A stretch of DNA of 40,206 nucleotides from Chromatiales bacterium 21-64-14 (GCA_002255365.1 NCBI01000025.1:1-40206), one strand, 5' to 3'; positions 7,521 through 16,556 are shown, counted from the first letter of the stretch. Notes: a model not told the origin generated them from the sequence alone. Program-made: numbers and translations.

Positions 7521-9074
7521 TCAAGGGAAACTGGCCCCCCCAATGGACGGATCGTGACGGACCACGCGGTTGCGTCCCTGGAGCTTGGCGGCATACAGCG
7601 CACGATCAGAACTACGGATCAAATCCTCGGCACTATCGAAACGGACCGCCTCTCCATGGGTGGCGATCCCGATGGACAGTGTGACCGTAACCTGCTGGTC
7701 CTCGTCCAGATCCAGCGGCGAACGGGCGATGCGCGCCGCGATCCGCTCGCTCACCGCGTGGGCCGCCGCTGCGCCGCAGCCCGCGAGCACCAGCACGAAC
7801 TCCTCGCCCCCGTAACGGGCCAGTAGGTCGGTATCCCGGGCCTCGGACTCCAACATCCGGGCAAGTTGAATCAAGACCCGGTCACCGGCCTGGTGTCCGA
7901 AGGTATCGTTAACACGCTTGAAGTGGTCCAGATCGATGAATGCAACGCTGAGGGGCCAGTTCTGCTCACTCGCTTGGCGAAACTCCTCCGCCAGTACCCG
8001 GTTCAGGTGGCTTCGGTTGTAAAGGCCGGTCAAGGCATCCCGTCGGCTCTTCTCTTCCAACTCCCGGGTCTGGGTTTCCAGGGATTCGATGTCGGCGCGC
8101 ACCGCCAAGGCCTCCTGAAGCGCCTCAACGTTGCGGATGGTGAGGACTTCCCGGGCCTGTTCGAGCACTGCTTCCGCCTCTTCCGTACCGACCAGATCAA
8201 TCTCGAACAGGGCCTCGATCTCCGGCAATTCCGTGCGCACGGAGTCTATGGCTGCCAAAACGTCCGCCTTCGCCAGACCCAACCAAGCCCCGGCGCACTG
8301 GACTGCATCGGCCAGAGCGGGCTCCCGAGGCTGCCGGATCCACACGTCGGCAAGGCGGCCGGAAACGGCGACTGCGCAAAGAAACGTGCGCAGCGACCCT
8401 TGAGCAGTGACGGCATCCGGGTCGTGGCTGGCCGCCACCCCTTGCTGCAAGCGCTCCGGCAAATTCCACGCCTTGAGCAAGGTCGCGCCGATCTGCGCGT
8501 GGTCCGTCGCCAATTCCTGGAACTCGCACTGGCGGACGGCCTCATGGTCCGACGCACTGCTCGCGCTGCCCCGGTAGAGTTCCGGCATACCCTTGTCCAG
8601 CGCGAGCATACCGACGTCCTGGAGCAGTGCGGCCAGGAAGACTTCCTCGCTGTTGGGCAACCGAAGCCGTGCCGCGAGGGCGCGCGCAGACAAGGCGGCC
8701 AAGAGCGAGCGCTTCCAGAACCGGGGATAGTCCAATCCAACCCCGTTGCGGCGGCGCAGGAGGTCAGAGACCAGCGAGAAACTCAGGGCGAGGTTCTGCG
8801 CAGCATTCAGGCCCAGCAGCGCCAGGGCCTGGCGCAGGTTGGCACAGCCGCGCCGCCGCGCGTAGAGGGGGGAGTTGGCCACCCGCAGGATCTTCGCCGC
8901 CAGAGCCGGATCGAGACTCACCACCTCCGCCATCTTGCCGAGCTTCACCTCCCGGTCCTGGCTCAGCTCAATGATGCGTAGCGCAACCCCCGGGAGGCTG
9001 GGCAGGTTGGTAAACCGCGCAAGGTGGTTTTGCAGCCGTTTTTCCATGAACGCAAGAGCCTCCGCCCTCTTCAT
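7521..9074 (-). CDS. HDOD-GGDEF signalling protein (diguanylate cyclase)
   Basis: Protein of 517 residues. An HDOD domain covers about residues 20-215 (NLPSLPGVALRIIEL, then LDPALAAKILRVANSP). A helical linker follows, then a GGDEF domain at about 355-515. The active site reads GGEEF at 422-426. RDTD ends five residues before it, so the RxxD inhibitory c-di-GMP site is kept and the enzyme should be an active, product-inhibited diguanylate cyclase. ATG 9074 (MKRAEALAF) has only a weak GAG upstream; ATG 9047 (MEKRLQ) has GGAGG at a long spacing and is the alternative. HDOD domains act as protein-interaction or signalling modules. It is a single gene with no obvious operon partner. Confidence 0.88.
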   Translation of the reverse strand: MKRAEALAFMEKRLQNHLARFTNLPSLPGVALRIIELSQDREVKLGKMAEVVSLDPALAAKILRVANSPLYARRRGCANLRQALALLGLNAAQNLALSFSLVSDLLRRRNGVGLDYPRFWKRSLLAALSARALAARLRLPNSEEVFLAALLQDVGMLALDKGMPELYRGSASSASDHEAVRQCEFQELATDHAQIGATLLKAWNLPERLQQGVAASHDPDAVTAQGSLRTFLCAVAVSGRLADVWIRQPREPALADAVQCAGAWLGLAKADVLAAIDSVRTELPEIEALFEIDLVGTEEAEAVLEQAREVLTIRNVEALQEALAVRADIESLETQTRELEEKSRRDALTGLYNRSHLNRVLAEEFRQASEQNWPLSVAFIDLDHFKRVNDTFGHQAGDRVLIQLARMLESEARDTDLLARYGGEEFVLVLAGCGAAAAHAVSERIAARIARSPLDLDEDQQVTVTLSIGIATHGEAVRFDSAEDLIRSSDRALYAAKLQGRNRVVRHDPSIGGASFP

Positions 9075-9581
9075 TATCTCGGCCGCACACCTAGAGAGCG
9101 CTGCGACACGCAACACGGCCATCCCGCGGGAACCTGCCTCACCACCGGATGGGAACCGCGCCGATGCAGTGCGGAAACAAACCCGCTGAGCCGGTGCCGT
9201 GGTCCCCACAGTAGCACCGACGGTACAGCACGGCGAGAACTCGCCCGGGGAGATCCTCCCCTGGGCGGACCGGACATTCAACCCAAAGCGCTCTATTATA
9301 TCCAATATCTAGTGGATATGTAGTTGAATGAACAACGCCCGTGAGGCCGGAAAGTCCCCATCCGACAGCATCAACAGCCACCACCCGGAAGCGGACATGT
9401 CATTGGGGCCGGTCCCGAGCCGATCCGTCCCCGGGTTACGGGCCGGAGCGGACCTTATTGCGGTGACCAGATCCAGACGCGACAGCACCCGCATCCGTGG
9501 CGCGGCAGCGGGCGCCGCTGAACCGGGCATGACCGATCACACTACCAGCGCCCGTGTCAGCGAACCCGGCGCAAACCCGGA
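9075..9581. promoter_or_regulatory. 507-base gap with a dyad operator candidate
   Basis: No credible gene is seen here. It lies upstream of both the HDOD-GGDEF gene (minus) and the end of the TVP38-flavoprotein gene (minus). The only marked signal is an AT-rich dyad, ATATCCA (9298-9304) and TGGATAT (9313-9319) with an 8-base spacer, inside otherwise GC-rich sequence. It lies about 225 bases upstream of the HDOD-GGDEF start and could be an operator; no promoter could be fixed. Confidence 0.3.
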
Positions 9582-11717
9582 CTAGCGCCGCCTCCACCGG
9601 TGAAAGCGCTCCGCCCAGCGCAACGCGGCTTGTGGCGCATGCGCCCGCTTCCACTCGCCAGCCGCGTACTTGTTGGCCTCCGCAAGGGTGGGATAGATGT
9701 GGATGGTACCGAGGATCTTGTTGAGGCCGAATCCATGACGCATGGCCGACACGTATTCGGTGATGAGATCCCCCGCGTGCTCGCCGACGATGGTGGCACC
9801 CAGTACACGGTCATGTTTCGGTGCCGTCAGAACCTTGACCACACCATGCGCCTCTCCGTCCGCGATCGCCCGGTCCAGCTCATCGAGCCCGAACGTCGTG
9901 ACCTCATAGGCCACGCCGTTGCGCCGCGCTTCGGTCTCGTTCAGACCCACGCGCGCTACTTCCGGGTCGGTGAAAGTGGCCCAGGGAATGACCCGGTAGT
10001 CGGCCTTGAAACGGCGCAGGCCCGCCGCCAGGGCATTCACCGTCGCGTACCACGCCTGATGTCCCGCCGTATGGGTAAACTGATAGGGTCCGGTGACGTC
10101 GCCACATGCGTAGATATTCGGATACACGGTCTGCATGTACTCGTTGACTTCGATGGTTCCCTGCGACGCGATCGGGATCCCGAGTTCTTCTAGTCCGAAA
10201 CCACTCGTATTTGCCTTGCGGCCCAGCGCAACCAGAATCTCGTCGAACTCGATTTCGACTTCCCGCCCCTGGTATTCGCACGCGAGAACCTTTCGCCCGT
10301 TTGTGACCCGGACCGCCTGGGCATTGTGCGCCATGCGTAGGTCGACACCTTCCTGCGCGAAACGCGCCATCACCATCTCCGAGATCTCCGGATCCTCCCG
10401 CGGCAGCAACCGTGGCCCGCGCTGCACCTGGGTCACCTTACTCCCGAGGCGCGCAAAACACTGCGCAAGTTCGCTGCCGATAGGCCCGCCGCCCAGCACC
10501 ACCAGTCTGGAAGGCAACCGCCGCAGCTCCCAGATCGTGTCGGAAGTGAAATACCCCGCTTGCTCCAACCCTGGTATCGGCGGAACGGCTGGCTGCGCGC
10601 CGGTCGCGATCACGATGCTGCGGGTCGTCAGCGTACGACCGTGCACCTCCACGGAAAACGGTGAGGTGATCCGCGCGGCGCCTTGGATACATTCCACGCC
10701 GAGGCGGGTATAACGCTCCACCGAGTCGTGGGGCTCCACCTGTCTGATGACCCGCTGCACCCGCTCCATGACCTCCGCGAAATCAAACTCCGCAGTAGCC
10801 GAACGCAACCCAAACTCCGATGCCCGACGGATGTGGGAGAGCAGCTTCGCGGAGCGGATCAGGGCCTTGGATGGCACGCAGCCGGTATTGAGGCAATCGC
10901 CGCCCATCTTGTGCTTTTCGATCAGGGTCACCTGCGCCTTCACCGCGGCCGCGATGTAGGCGCTGACCAGACCCGCCGAACCGGCGCCGATCACCACCAG
11001 GTTGCGGTCGAAACGCCGCGGTCGCGGATACGGAGCGTAGACCTTGCGCGCGCGGACCCAGTCCACCGCCTTCTTGGCGATGAGTGGAAAAATCCCGAGC
11101 AGGGTGAAGGACAGGATCAGCCCGGGCGAGAGGATCCCGCGCACAGACTCCAACTTGGCGAGTTCGGTTCCGGCATTGACGTAGACCATGGTGCCCGCGA
11201 GCATCCCCACCTGGCTGACCAAGTAGAAGGTTACGGTGCGGATCGGGGTGAGCCCCATCACCAGGTTGATCACAAAAAACGGGAAGGCGGGAACCAGCCG
11301 CAGGGTGAACAGGTAGAAGGCGCCGTCCTTCTCGATCCCGGAATTCACTGCTTTGAGGCTGGAGCCGAACTTGCGCTGCACGGTGTCCCGCAACAGGAAC
11401 CGGGAGACCAGAAACGCCAGTGTCGCACCGATGGTGGAGGCGAACGACACCACCACGGTACCCCATAGCAGCCCGAAGACCGCACCGCCCACCAGGGTCA
11501 TCAAGGCCGCGCCGGGCAGCGACAGGGCGGTGACCGCCACGTAGAACGCAGCATACAGCCCCATGATCCGCAACGGATGCGCATGGAAGGCGCCAACGAA
11601 CGCTGTCTGCTGCGACTTGAAGTACTCCAGCGTCAGGTAGTCTGTCAGGTGAAAAGCGAAAAACAGATAAATCAGGACCGCAATTATTCCTACCAACAGA
11701 ATACGGCTCTTGGTCAT
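9582..11717 (-). CDS. TVP38/TMEM64 membrane domain fused to FAD disulfide oxidoreductase
   Basis: Protein of 711 residues with two parts. Residues 1-225 form a TVP38/TMEM64 (SNARE-associated/DedA-like) membrane domain (LPGAALMTLVGGAVFG, then RLVPAFPFFVINLVMGL). Residues 238-700 form a class I pyridine nucleotide-disulfide oxidoreductase. That part has the FAD motif GAGSAG (244-249), redox cysteines C275 and C280 in GGDCLNTGC, a second dinucleotide motif VVLGGGPIGSE, and the C-terminal HIYPTLAE catalytic His/Glu pair. It resembles mercuric reductase and lipoamide dehydrogenase, but no vicinal Cys pair ends the chain, so Hg(II) reduction is unlikely. This fusion is seen in other bacteria; the substrate is unknown. 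The start ATG 11717 gives the intact first membrane helix. Confidence 0.9.
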   Translation of the reverse strand: MTKSRILLVGIIAVLIYLFFAFHLTDYLTLEYFKSQQTAFVGAFHAHPLRIMGLYAAFYVAVTALSLPGAALMTLVGGAVFGLLWGTVVVSFASTIGATLAFLVSRFLLRDTVQRKFGSSLKAVNSGIEKDGAFYLFTLRLVPAFPFFVINLVMGLTPIRTVTFYLVSQVGMLAGTMVYVNAGTELAKLESVRGILSPGLILSFTLLGIFPLIAKKAVDWVRARKVYAPYPRPRRFDRNLVVIGAGSAGLVSAYIAAAVKAQVTLIEKHKMGGDCLNTGCVPSKALIRSAKLLSHIRRASEFGLRSATAEFDFAEVMERVQRVIRQVEPHDSVERYTRLGVECIQGAARITSPFSVEVHGRTLTTRSIVIATGAQPAVPPIPGLEQAGYFTSDTIWELRRLPSRLVVLGGGPIGSELAQCFARLGSKVTQVQRGPRLLPREDPEISEMVMARFAQEGVDLRMAHNAQAVRVTNGRKVLACEYQGREVEIEFDEILVALGRKANTSGFGLEELGIPIASQGTIEVNEYMQTVYPNIYACGDVTGPYQFTHTAGHQAWYATVNALAAGLRRFKADYRVIPWATFTDPEVARVGLNETEARRNGVAYEVTTFGLDELDRAIADGEAHGVVKVLTAPKHDRVLGATIVGEHAGDLITEYVSAMRHGFGLNKILGTIHIYPTLAEANKYAAGEWKRAHAPQAALRWAERFHRWRRR

Positions 11718-12089
11718 CGGTTTGCCCCTTCTCCACCGTGGAACGCCTGACGATCGACGCCAGAGTCTAACACCACCGCAGAGGGAGTCGTCTACTGGAT
11801 CGGAAGCTTACAGAACACGGGGGCAGCCCTAAGACTCGGTCCGATTATTCTGCGGATAGCGCGGCGAGTGGAAAATCGCGAACAGGTTTTCGATTTCTGA
11901 AGGAGCATAGCGCGCGCAACGCGTACAGTGGGGAGCATCAGGACGATGGCGCGGGGTGCTCAACTATTTGAGCGGGATCGGCCCCGCACCGGGTTCCATC
12001 CGATACGGGACCTTCCCTTCTCCACAACACCGGACCGCTCAGCGAACGCGCCACCACCTCGGGGACGCGTTCGTGGGACCCCAGACTGG
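11718..12089. other. 372-base gap without a recognisable gene
   Basis: The gap separates the TVP38-flavoprotein gene from the end of the cupredoxin gene (both minus). It must hold the promoter of the fusion gene, but I cannot point to clear -35 and -10 boxes. A partial dyad, GAAAATCG with CGATTTC (about 11870-11898), is the only structure noticed. Confidence 0.3.
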
Positions 12090-12557
12090 CTATTTCCCCT
12101 TTGCCGGCGGGCCCGTAACAACAATGTTGCCGATCATGCCCGCCCCTTCATGGGGGATGCAGAAATAACGGTACCGTCCGGGAACCCGAAACGTGTGCCG
12201 GAAAACCGCGCCCGGCTTCAGATCCCCGGAGTTGAAGGGCTTAGCGCCCGCAGGCAATGCCACGTCTTTGGTATTCGCCGCGAGCGCTGGATCGGCAGTG
12301 ACCGTGTGGACCAGCAGCGATCCGTTGCGCCACTCCACCGTCTGACCCGCCCGCACCGTGAGCACCTGAGGCTCGAAGGTCAGCAGGTTGGTGAGGGTGA
12401 TTACCGCGGGCCCGCCCCCGGCGAGAGCCGTCATGGGCAGGGACATCACCGCCAGGATCACGGCGAGAAACGTCATCCGCCGCCCAACCCGGCCCAGGTT
12501 CGCCCGTCCATGGGCAAAATACGGGCCACGGCAACCCGTGTATGGAAGCCTAACCAC
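12090..12557 (-). CDS. secreted type 1 copper protein (cupredoxin)
   Basis: Cupredoxin of 155 residues from the GTG at 12557. That start has GGAGG six bases upstream and overlaps the stop of the lipoprotein gene by 8 bases. A start at ATG 12476 would give a signal peptide with no basic N-region, so GTG is preferred. The signal hydrophobic core is at about 29-46 (TFLAVILAVMSLPMTALA). The mature domain has the blue-copper ligand pattern H84 (LLVHTV), C133, H136 and M141 (YFCIPHEGAGM), so it should bind copper in the periplasm and carry electrons or buffer copper. It is the second gene of a two-gene operon with the Met-rich lipoprotein, which suggests a joint copper role. Confidence 0.88.
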   Translation of the reverse strand: MVRLPYTGCRGPYFAHGRANLGRVGRRMTFLAVILAVMSLPMTALAGGGPAVITLTNLLTFEPQVLTVRAGQTVEWRNGSLLVHTVTADPALAANTKDVALPAGAKPFNSGDLKPGAVFRHTFRVPGRYRYFCIPHEGAGMIGNIVVTGPPAKGK

Positions 12558-13581
12558 GATGCGCCTCCACCTTCAGGTTCTCGAACATCACGTGCCAAAA
12601 CGGCAGCGGCATCCCGTTGGGCAGGGTGAACCCGGTATTGACGGGCGCATTCGTGTAGTGCCCGGTGGCCATGTCGGGCTTGAACGGCGACACCATCAAA
12701 TGGAACTGCAGCCGCGTGGGCGTGATGTCCTTGTCAAATCCCAGGCGGTAGCCGGTAGTGCGCACATACTCCGTGAGCATGCCGTGGACCATGCGCTGGG
12801 GATCGATCACCTTGCCGTTCTTCATCACGCTGCCCATGCCCCAGAATGCGAAGTAGGTGAACTCCGACGGCATCAGGGGCGTGCCGATCCGGGAGACCCC
12901 GTGTAGGATGGTGTTCGTCACGACACCCCCGAAGGTCGGGTACTCCAGGCCGTGGGCCGCCATCACCTTGCAGCACTTCACCTCATAGGTATTCCCGGAC
13001 TGGTCCTTCCAGCTCGCCGTCATGTGGGTCCAGTCAGCGGTGCGCGCAGCATCGGTGGCGGTGGCATCCAGGGCGTCGATCTTCAAATGGCCGTCGGCCA
13101 TGACCATGTACTTGTCACCGAAGGGGCTCAACATCTTCAGCTTCGTATAGTGTCCGTCATCGACACCCCGCGCCATCGGGGGCACCCCACTGATGCCGGG
13201 AGTACCGCCGTAGGCGCGCGGCAACTCCGGGGTCCCGAACACGTCGGGGTCCAGCTTGCGGTAGTCCGGAAGCGCTACGAACACGCCCCCACCGTCCTGG
13301 CTGAGCTTCACTCGAATGGGTCCCCCGAGCAATCCGAGGGGCTTCTCCACGCCCTGGTGTGCGGCCAGATAGCCTTTCCACGGAGTGAGGGCCTGCATCT
13401 GGTGGGTCGTCTTTGCCATCATCCGCTGCTTCATGCTCGCCGGCATCATCTTCATCATCCCGGACTGCATGGCGGCGCAGCCGGGAAGTACGATCGCAGC
13501 CGACAACAGTCCGGGCACCAGCCATGCCCGTAGTGCCGTACGGCTTGGCGCCATTCGCTTCGCGAAAGTGAACTCATGCAT
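12550..13581 (-). CDS. Met-rich lipoprotein of unknown family
   Basis: I do not recognise the family. The ATG at 13581 has AGGAGG 7 bases upstream; the longer frame is not needed. The 343-residue product has a lipoprotein signal with lipobox LPGC (Cys35). Just after the lipidated Cys is a Met cluster (Met 38, 42, 43, 45, 46, 50, 54, 55) ending THQMQ, a pattern seen in periplasmic copper-binding segments. Further on are a vicinal Cys pair (EVKCCKVM) and a conserved-looking aromatic C-terminus (TYFAFWGMG, PFWHVMFENLKVE). It overlaps the cupredoxin gene by 8 bases, so both are translated together. A copper-handling role is inference from composition and neighbour only. Confidence 0.75.
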   Translation of the reverse strand: MHEFTFAKRMAPSRTALRAWLVPGLLSAAIVLPGCAAMQSGMMKMMPASMKQRMMAKTTHQMQALTPWKGYLAAHQGVEKPLGLLGGPIRVKLSQDGGGVFVALPDYRKLDPDVFGTPELPRAYGGTPGISGVPPMARGVDDGHYTKLKMLSPFGDKYMVMADGHLKIDALDATATDAARTADWTHMTASWKDQSGNTYEVKCCKVMAAHGLEYPTFGGVVTNTILHGVSRIGTPLMPSEFTYFAFWGMGSVMKNGKVIDPQRMVHGMLTEYVRTTGYRLGFDKDITPTRLQFHLMVSPFKPDMATGHYTNAPVNTGFTLPNGMPLPFWHVMFENLKVEAHRG

Positions 13582-14228
13582 GAAAAATCCTCCTGGAATG
13601 GGATTGTAATCACCGTGGATCGGGTCGAGCCCCGCATCCCGGCGAACGCGTTGGCCTGTTCTAAACCAGTTGGATCGCGTCGTTCTATGATCACGTTGTA
13701 AACACACGCAATGACGCGTCGCGACGTAGAGTCGGTTTCAAATAACGTTTTCTTACATCTGCGCACAACGTTTTCCCGCGCGCGGCGCATATGGACCAGA
13801 CGTTGGAACGGACTCGAAGCTAATTTGCGGCGCGGTGAACCGCCACCCGCGGGCCGGGCCCCGGCTCCGGGGATCCGCGTGAGGTAATCGGCGACTACGC
13901 TCTCCCTCGCCCAGCATAGAGCTTAGTGCCGCTACACAGGCCCCACTGTCAGTGCCATTGGGGCGTTCGGGGCCGCAGTAACATCGTCTTGTACTACAAT
14001 TACTTACCGCACTGCGTGGGGAACGAAACCGCGGCCGGGTGTAAGTTCAGCGCCGGTCTAGCGACTAAGCTTCAATATCGGCTGTCCTGGACGGGCAGGG
14101 ACTACGCCCAAACCCTGGCAAGCGTCCGGCAGTAAACAAAAGGGGGAATGTTCAGGTGCCCGAACGCGTCCCCATCCTGGGGATGCAACGGGCATAAGGG
14201 CCCACCGCACTGCCACGGGAGGACCACC
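13582..14228. promoter_or_regulatory. 647-base divergent gap between lipoprotein and DoxX-like genes
   Basis: No convincing gene is seen; a frame at 13926-14135 has no recognisable protein features. The gap must contain the divergent promoters of the copper-protein operon and the DoxX-like/merR pair. It includes the 10-bp palindrome CGTCGCGACG (13717-13726) and a GGCCCC...GGGGCC dyad around 13941-13975. I searched for a MerR-type interrupted dyad between -35 and -10 boxes and could not find a convincing one. Confidence 0.3.
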
Positions 14229-14645
14229 ATGGACAAGGACACGGCGCTGCCGATCGCCCTGCTGGCTCTGCGAGCCGGACTCGGTATCTTTCTGGTGTTA
14301 TGGAGCATCGACAAACTTGCCCAGCCGGAGACGACGATAAAAGTGTTCGCACATTTCTACGGCACGGACATCACACTCACCGCCGCCCGGGTGATCGGAT
14401 CCCTGGAATTGATGTTGAGCGTGGCCCTGACGGCGGGCCTGTGGAAGACCTGGACCTATGGAACGGGACTGCTGCTGCACAGCATCTCGACCCTGTCGAG
14501 TTACCACAAATTATTGTCGCCGTTTGGGCAGAATCACCTCTTCATCGCGGGGATCCCCGTACTTGCAGCGTTTTTCGCCCTGTTTCTGCTGCGCCACGAG
14601 GATACGCTGCTGTCCGGTGGCCGAACCGTCGCGCGCAAGTCGTAA
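14229..14645 (+). CDS. DoxX-like small membrane protein
   Basis: Integral membrane protein of 138 residues with about four hydrophobic helices (ALLALRAGLGIFLVLWSI, then LELMLSVALTAGL and IPVLAAFFALFLLRH), resembling the DoxX/DoxD superfamily. The ATG at 14229 has GGGAGGA just upstream. It contains no cysteine, so it is not a MerT- or MerC-type mercury importer despite the adjacent MerR regulator. It precedes merR by 73 bases on the same strand, and a strong hairpin closes the pair, so they are probably co-transcribed. Family members are linked to thiol and redox metabolism in membranes; the exact role here is unknown. Confidence 0.72.
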   Translation: MDKDTALPIALLALRAGLGIFLVLWSIDKLAQPETTIKVFAHFYGTDITLTAARVIGSLELMLSVALTAGLWKTWTYGTGLLLHSISTLSSYHKLLSPFGQNHLFIAGIPVLAAFFALFLLRHEDTLLSGGRTVARKS

Positions 14646-14718
14646 TGGAACCCGAGAACCACGGCCCCCGCCGGAACCGATGCGGTGGGACTCAACCCAA
14701 TACCACGGAACCTTCGCC

Positions 14719-15126
14719 ATGAAACCAACGTCCTTTACGATCGGCCAGTTGGCCCGGAAAGCCGATGTCAACGTGGAGACCATCCGCTATTACCAGCGGA
14801 TCGGGCTCCTGCAGGAGCCTGAAAAACCGACGCAGGGTTATCGGCGCTACCCGACGGAGATGACCGACCGGATCCGGTTCATCAAACGCGCCCAACGCCT
14901 GGGTTTCCAGCTGCAGGAGATCGCCGAACTCCTGGCGCTCAGCGACGGCCAGTGCAGTGACGTGCGCTCCCGGGCCGAGCAGAAACGCGGCCAGATCGTG
15001 GCGCAGATTCAGGACCTGGAGGCGATGCGCGCCACGCTGGACGCGCTGATCGATGCCTGTCGAGCAGGAGCCGTCAGCCATCCCTGCCCCATCGTAGAGA
15101 CCCTCTCCACCGCCTCGTCGCCCTAG
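14719..15126 (+). CDS. merR: MerR-type regulator with the full Hg-binding Cys triad
   Basis: MerR-family regulator of 135 residues. The winged helix-turn-helix occupies about residues 5-70 (FTIGQLARKADVNVETIRYYQRIGLL) and a dimerisation helix about 80-110. Three cysteines, C79, C114 and C123, keep exactly the spacing (35 and 9) of C82, C117 and C126 of Tn501 MerR, including the C-x8-C-P loop. This matches mercury sensors rather than CueR, ZntR or SoxR. No merTPA genes are in the window; the only likely partner is the preceding DoxX-like gene. I could not find its operator. The start at ATG 14719 matches the family N-terminus. Confidence 0.87.
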   Translation: MKPTSFTIGQLARKADVNVETIRYYQRIGLLQEPEKPTQGYRRYPTEMTDRIRFIKRAQRLGFQLQEIAELLALSDGQCSDVRSRAEQKRGQIVAQIQDLEAMRATLDALIDACRAGAVSHPCPIVETLSTASSP

Positions 15127-15129
15127 TCT

Positions 15130-15169
15130 GGTGATGCCACGCCCGCCTCGGCGCGGGCGTGGCATCACC
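15130..15169 (+). terminator. perfect 17-bp stem hairpin after merR
   Basis: GGTGATGCCACGCCCGC (15130-15146) and its exact complement (15153-15169) enclose the loop CTCGGC, starting four bases past the merR stop. There is no T-run, but the stem is long and uninterrupted, so it should end or stabilise the DoxX-merR transcript. Confidence 0.7.
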
Positions 15170-15419
15170 CGTGGAGTCCTTGCTAATCTTAACGCGGTGT
15201 TGCACGCTTGACGGCCCCTAACTGATAGGTCGCTGGGGATAACAAGGGTCGTCGCTGCCGGACGCGCGCCGCCGCGGGGCGAACCCCATGACCGTAGCTA
15301 GTCCACACGCCTCGCCGGTGAGCGTCGCGCGGGCACCGAAATCACGCCTGCCCGGACCCGCACTGAAACGGGCCACTGGCGACCCAACCACCGACACACC
15401 GGGCCTGGAACACGCCATC

Positions 15420-16307
15420 GTGTATCGCCGCTTTCTGCTCACCATGATCCTGGGCCTCGCGCCCATGCATCCTTCCCCTGCCCAACCCGCGCCGGAGCAC
15501 GCCGCGCGGCGCGGTATCGAGTGGTTCCAGCAACAGCACTACACGCAGGCAAAAGCGGCGCTGGAATCGGCGTTGCGCGCCGGTGGGAACGATCCGCGCC
15601 TGCGTTATTACCTGGGCCGCAGTTGTCTGGAGCTCGGCGACTACGGATGCGCCATCGAACAGTTGGAACGGGCGACGGACGCATCCCCGGGCCAGGCGGA
15701 CTTCCACTACTGGCTCGCCCGAGCGTACGGCGCCAAGGCGGAACACGTGAATCCGTTCGAGCAGGCGTGGCTGGCGGGACGGGTCAGGCGGCAACTGGAA
15801 CGAGCGGTCGCGCTGGAACCCAAGGCGGTGGCCCCGCGCGTGGCGCTCGCCAATTTCTATCTGCAGGCGCCCGGCTTCATGGGCGGCGGACTCACGAAAG
15901 CGATCCGGGAAACCAAAGCGGTATCGGCCCTCGACCCGCGCGAAGGCGGGCTGCTGTCGGCAACGATCGACATCCGGGAGGAGAACTTCCACGGCGCCGA
16001 GGCCCGTTACCGCAGTCTGGAACAGAGCTACGGCGGCACCCCGGGCGCGTACGACGTGTACGGCGACTATGGCGCGTTCCTGATGCAACGCAAGCGCTAT
16101 ACCGAGGCCATCATTCAGTTCCGGAAACAAGCGGAGCTGGCCCCCACCGACCCCGGACCCCAACTCGCGCTGGGGAACGCCTACCGGGCAGCGGGGAATC
16201 GGCAGGCGGCAATCGCCGCCTATCAGTCGGCCGTGCACCTGAAACCGGATCTGGCCGCCGCCCGCAAAGCACTGGAACAGGTACAACGGACCTCGGGGAC
16301 TCCTTAG
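15420..16307 (+). CDS. secreted TPR-repeat protein
   Basis: TPR protein. GTG 15420 is chosen because it gives a signal peptide at once (VYRRFLLTMILGLAPMHPSPAQP); the reading frame stays open upstream to 15288 but that part looks non-coding. The product is 295 residues, with tetratricopeptide units at about residues 28-61 (AARRGIEWFQQQHYTQAKAA), 62-95 and 225-290 (EAIIQFRKQAELAPTDP and QAAIAAYQSAVHLKPDLAAA). It probably acts as a periplasmic protein-interaction scaffold. The ribosome-binding site is weak. The gene stands alone after the merR hairpin, and an imperfect hairpin (16309-16330) follows its stop. Confidence 0.75.
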   Translation: MYRRFLLTMILGLAPMHPSPAQPAPEHAARRGIEWFQQQHYTQAKAALESALRAGGNDPRLRYYLGRSCLELGDYGCAIEQLERATDASPGQADFHYWLARAYGAKAEHVNPFEQAWLAGRVRRQLERAVALEPKAVAPRVALANFYLQAPGFMGGGLTKAIRETKAVSALDPREGGLLSATIDIREENFHGAEARYRSLEQSYGGTPGAYDVYGDYGAFLMQRKRYTEAIIQFRKQAELAPTDPGPQLALGNAYRAAGNRQAAIAAYQSAVHLKPDLAAARKALEQVQRTSGTP

Positions 16308-16556
16308 ACCGCTGGCCGCGCCAGTGGCGGACTGGCGATCGCGTTGCGGATTCGCTTAACCCGACCCGGGACATCCCAGGCCGGTAGTACTACATGCGGT
16401 CCTCCGGTTCTCACGCGGCCCCACTTGCTCTGCAGTCACCGCATAGCACGTCTATCGGGTTGGTTCCAACGCGGCGCGATCCCGGCCGCGAAGCTCCCCA
16501 TCCTTCGTGATCCGTCATGAACACTGTGGCGTCGGCCCACGACTAGCCCCGGAAAA

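Noticed and set aside
7866..8981. A 371-residue plus-strand frame inside the HDOD-GGDEF gene
   Set aside because: The composition is Gln/Arg-rich antisense coding, and the HDOD and GGDEF motifs lie on the minus strand.
9582..11717. Mercuric reductase (merA) for the flavoprotein fusion
   Set aside because: The redox Cys pair is shared by all disulfide oxidoreductases, but the MerA C-terminal vicinal cysteines are absent and the N-terminus is a TVP38 domain rather than a heavy-metal-associated domain.
13926..14135. A 69-residue plus-strand ORF in the divergent gap
   Set aside because: There is no ribosome site, no recognisable composition or motif, and the gap is likely regulatory.
14229..14645. 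MerT or MerC mercury transporter
   Set aside because: The protein has no cysteine, and these transporters need paired cysteines.
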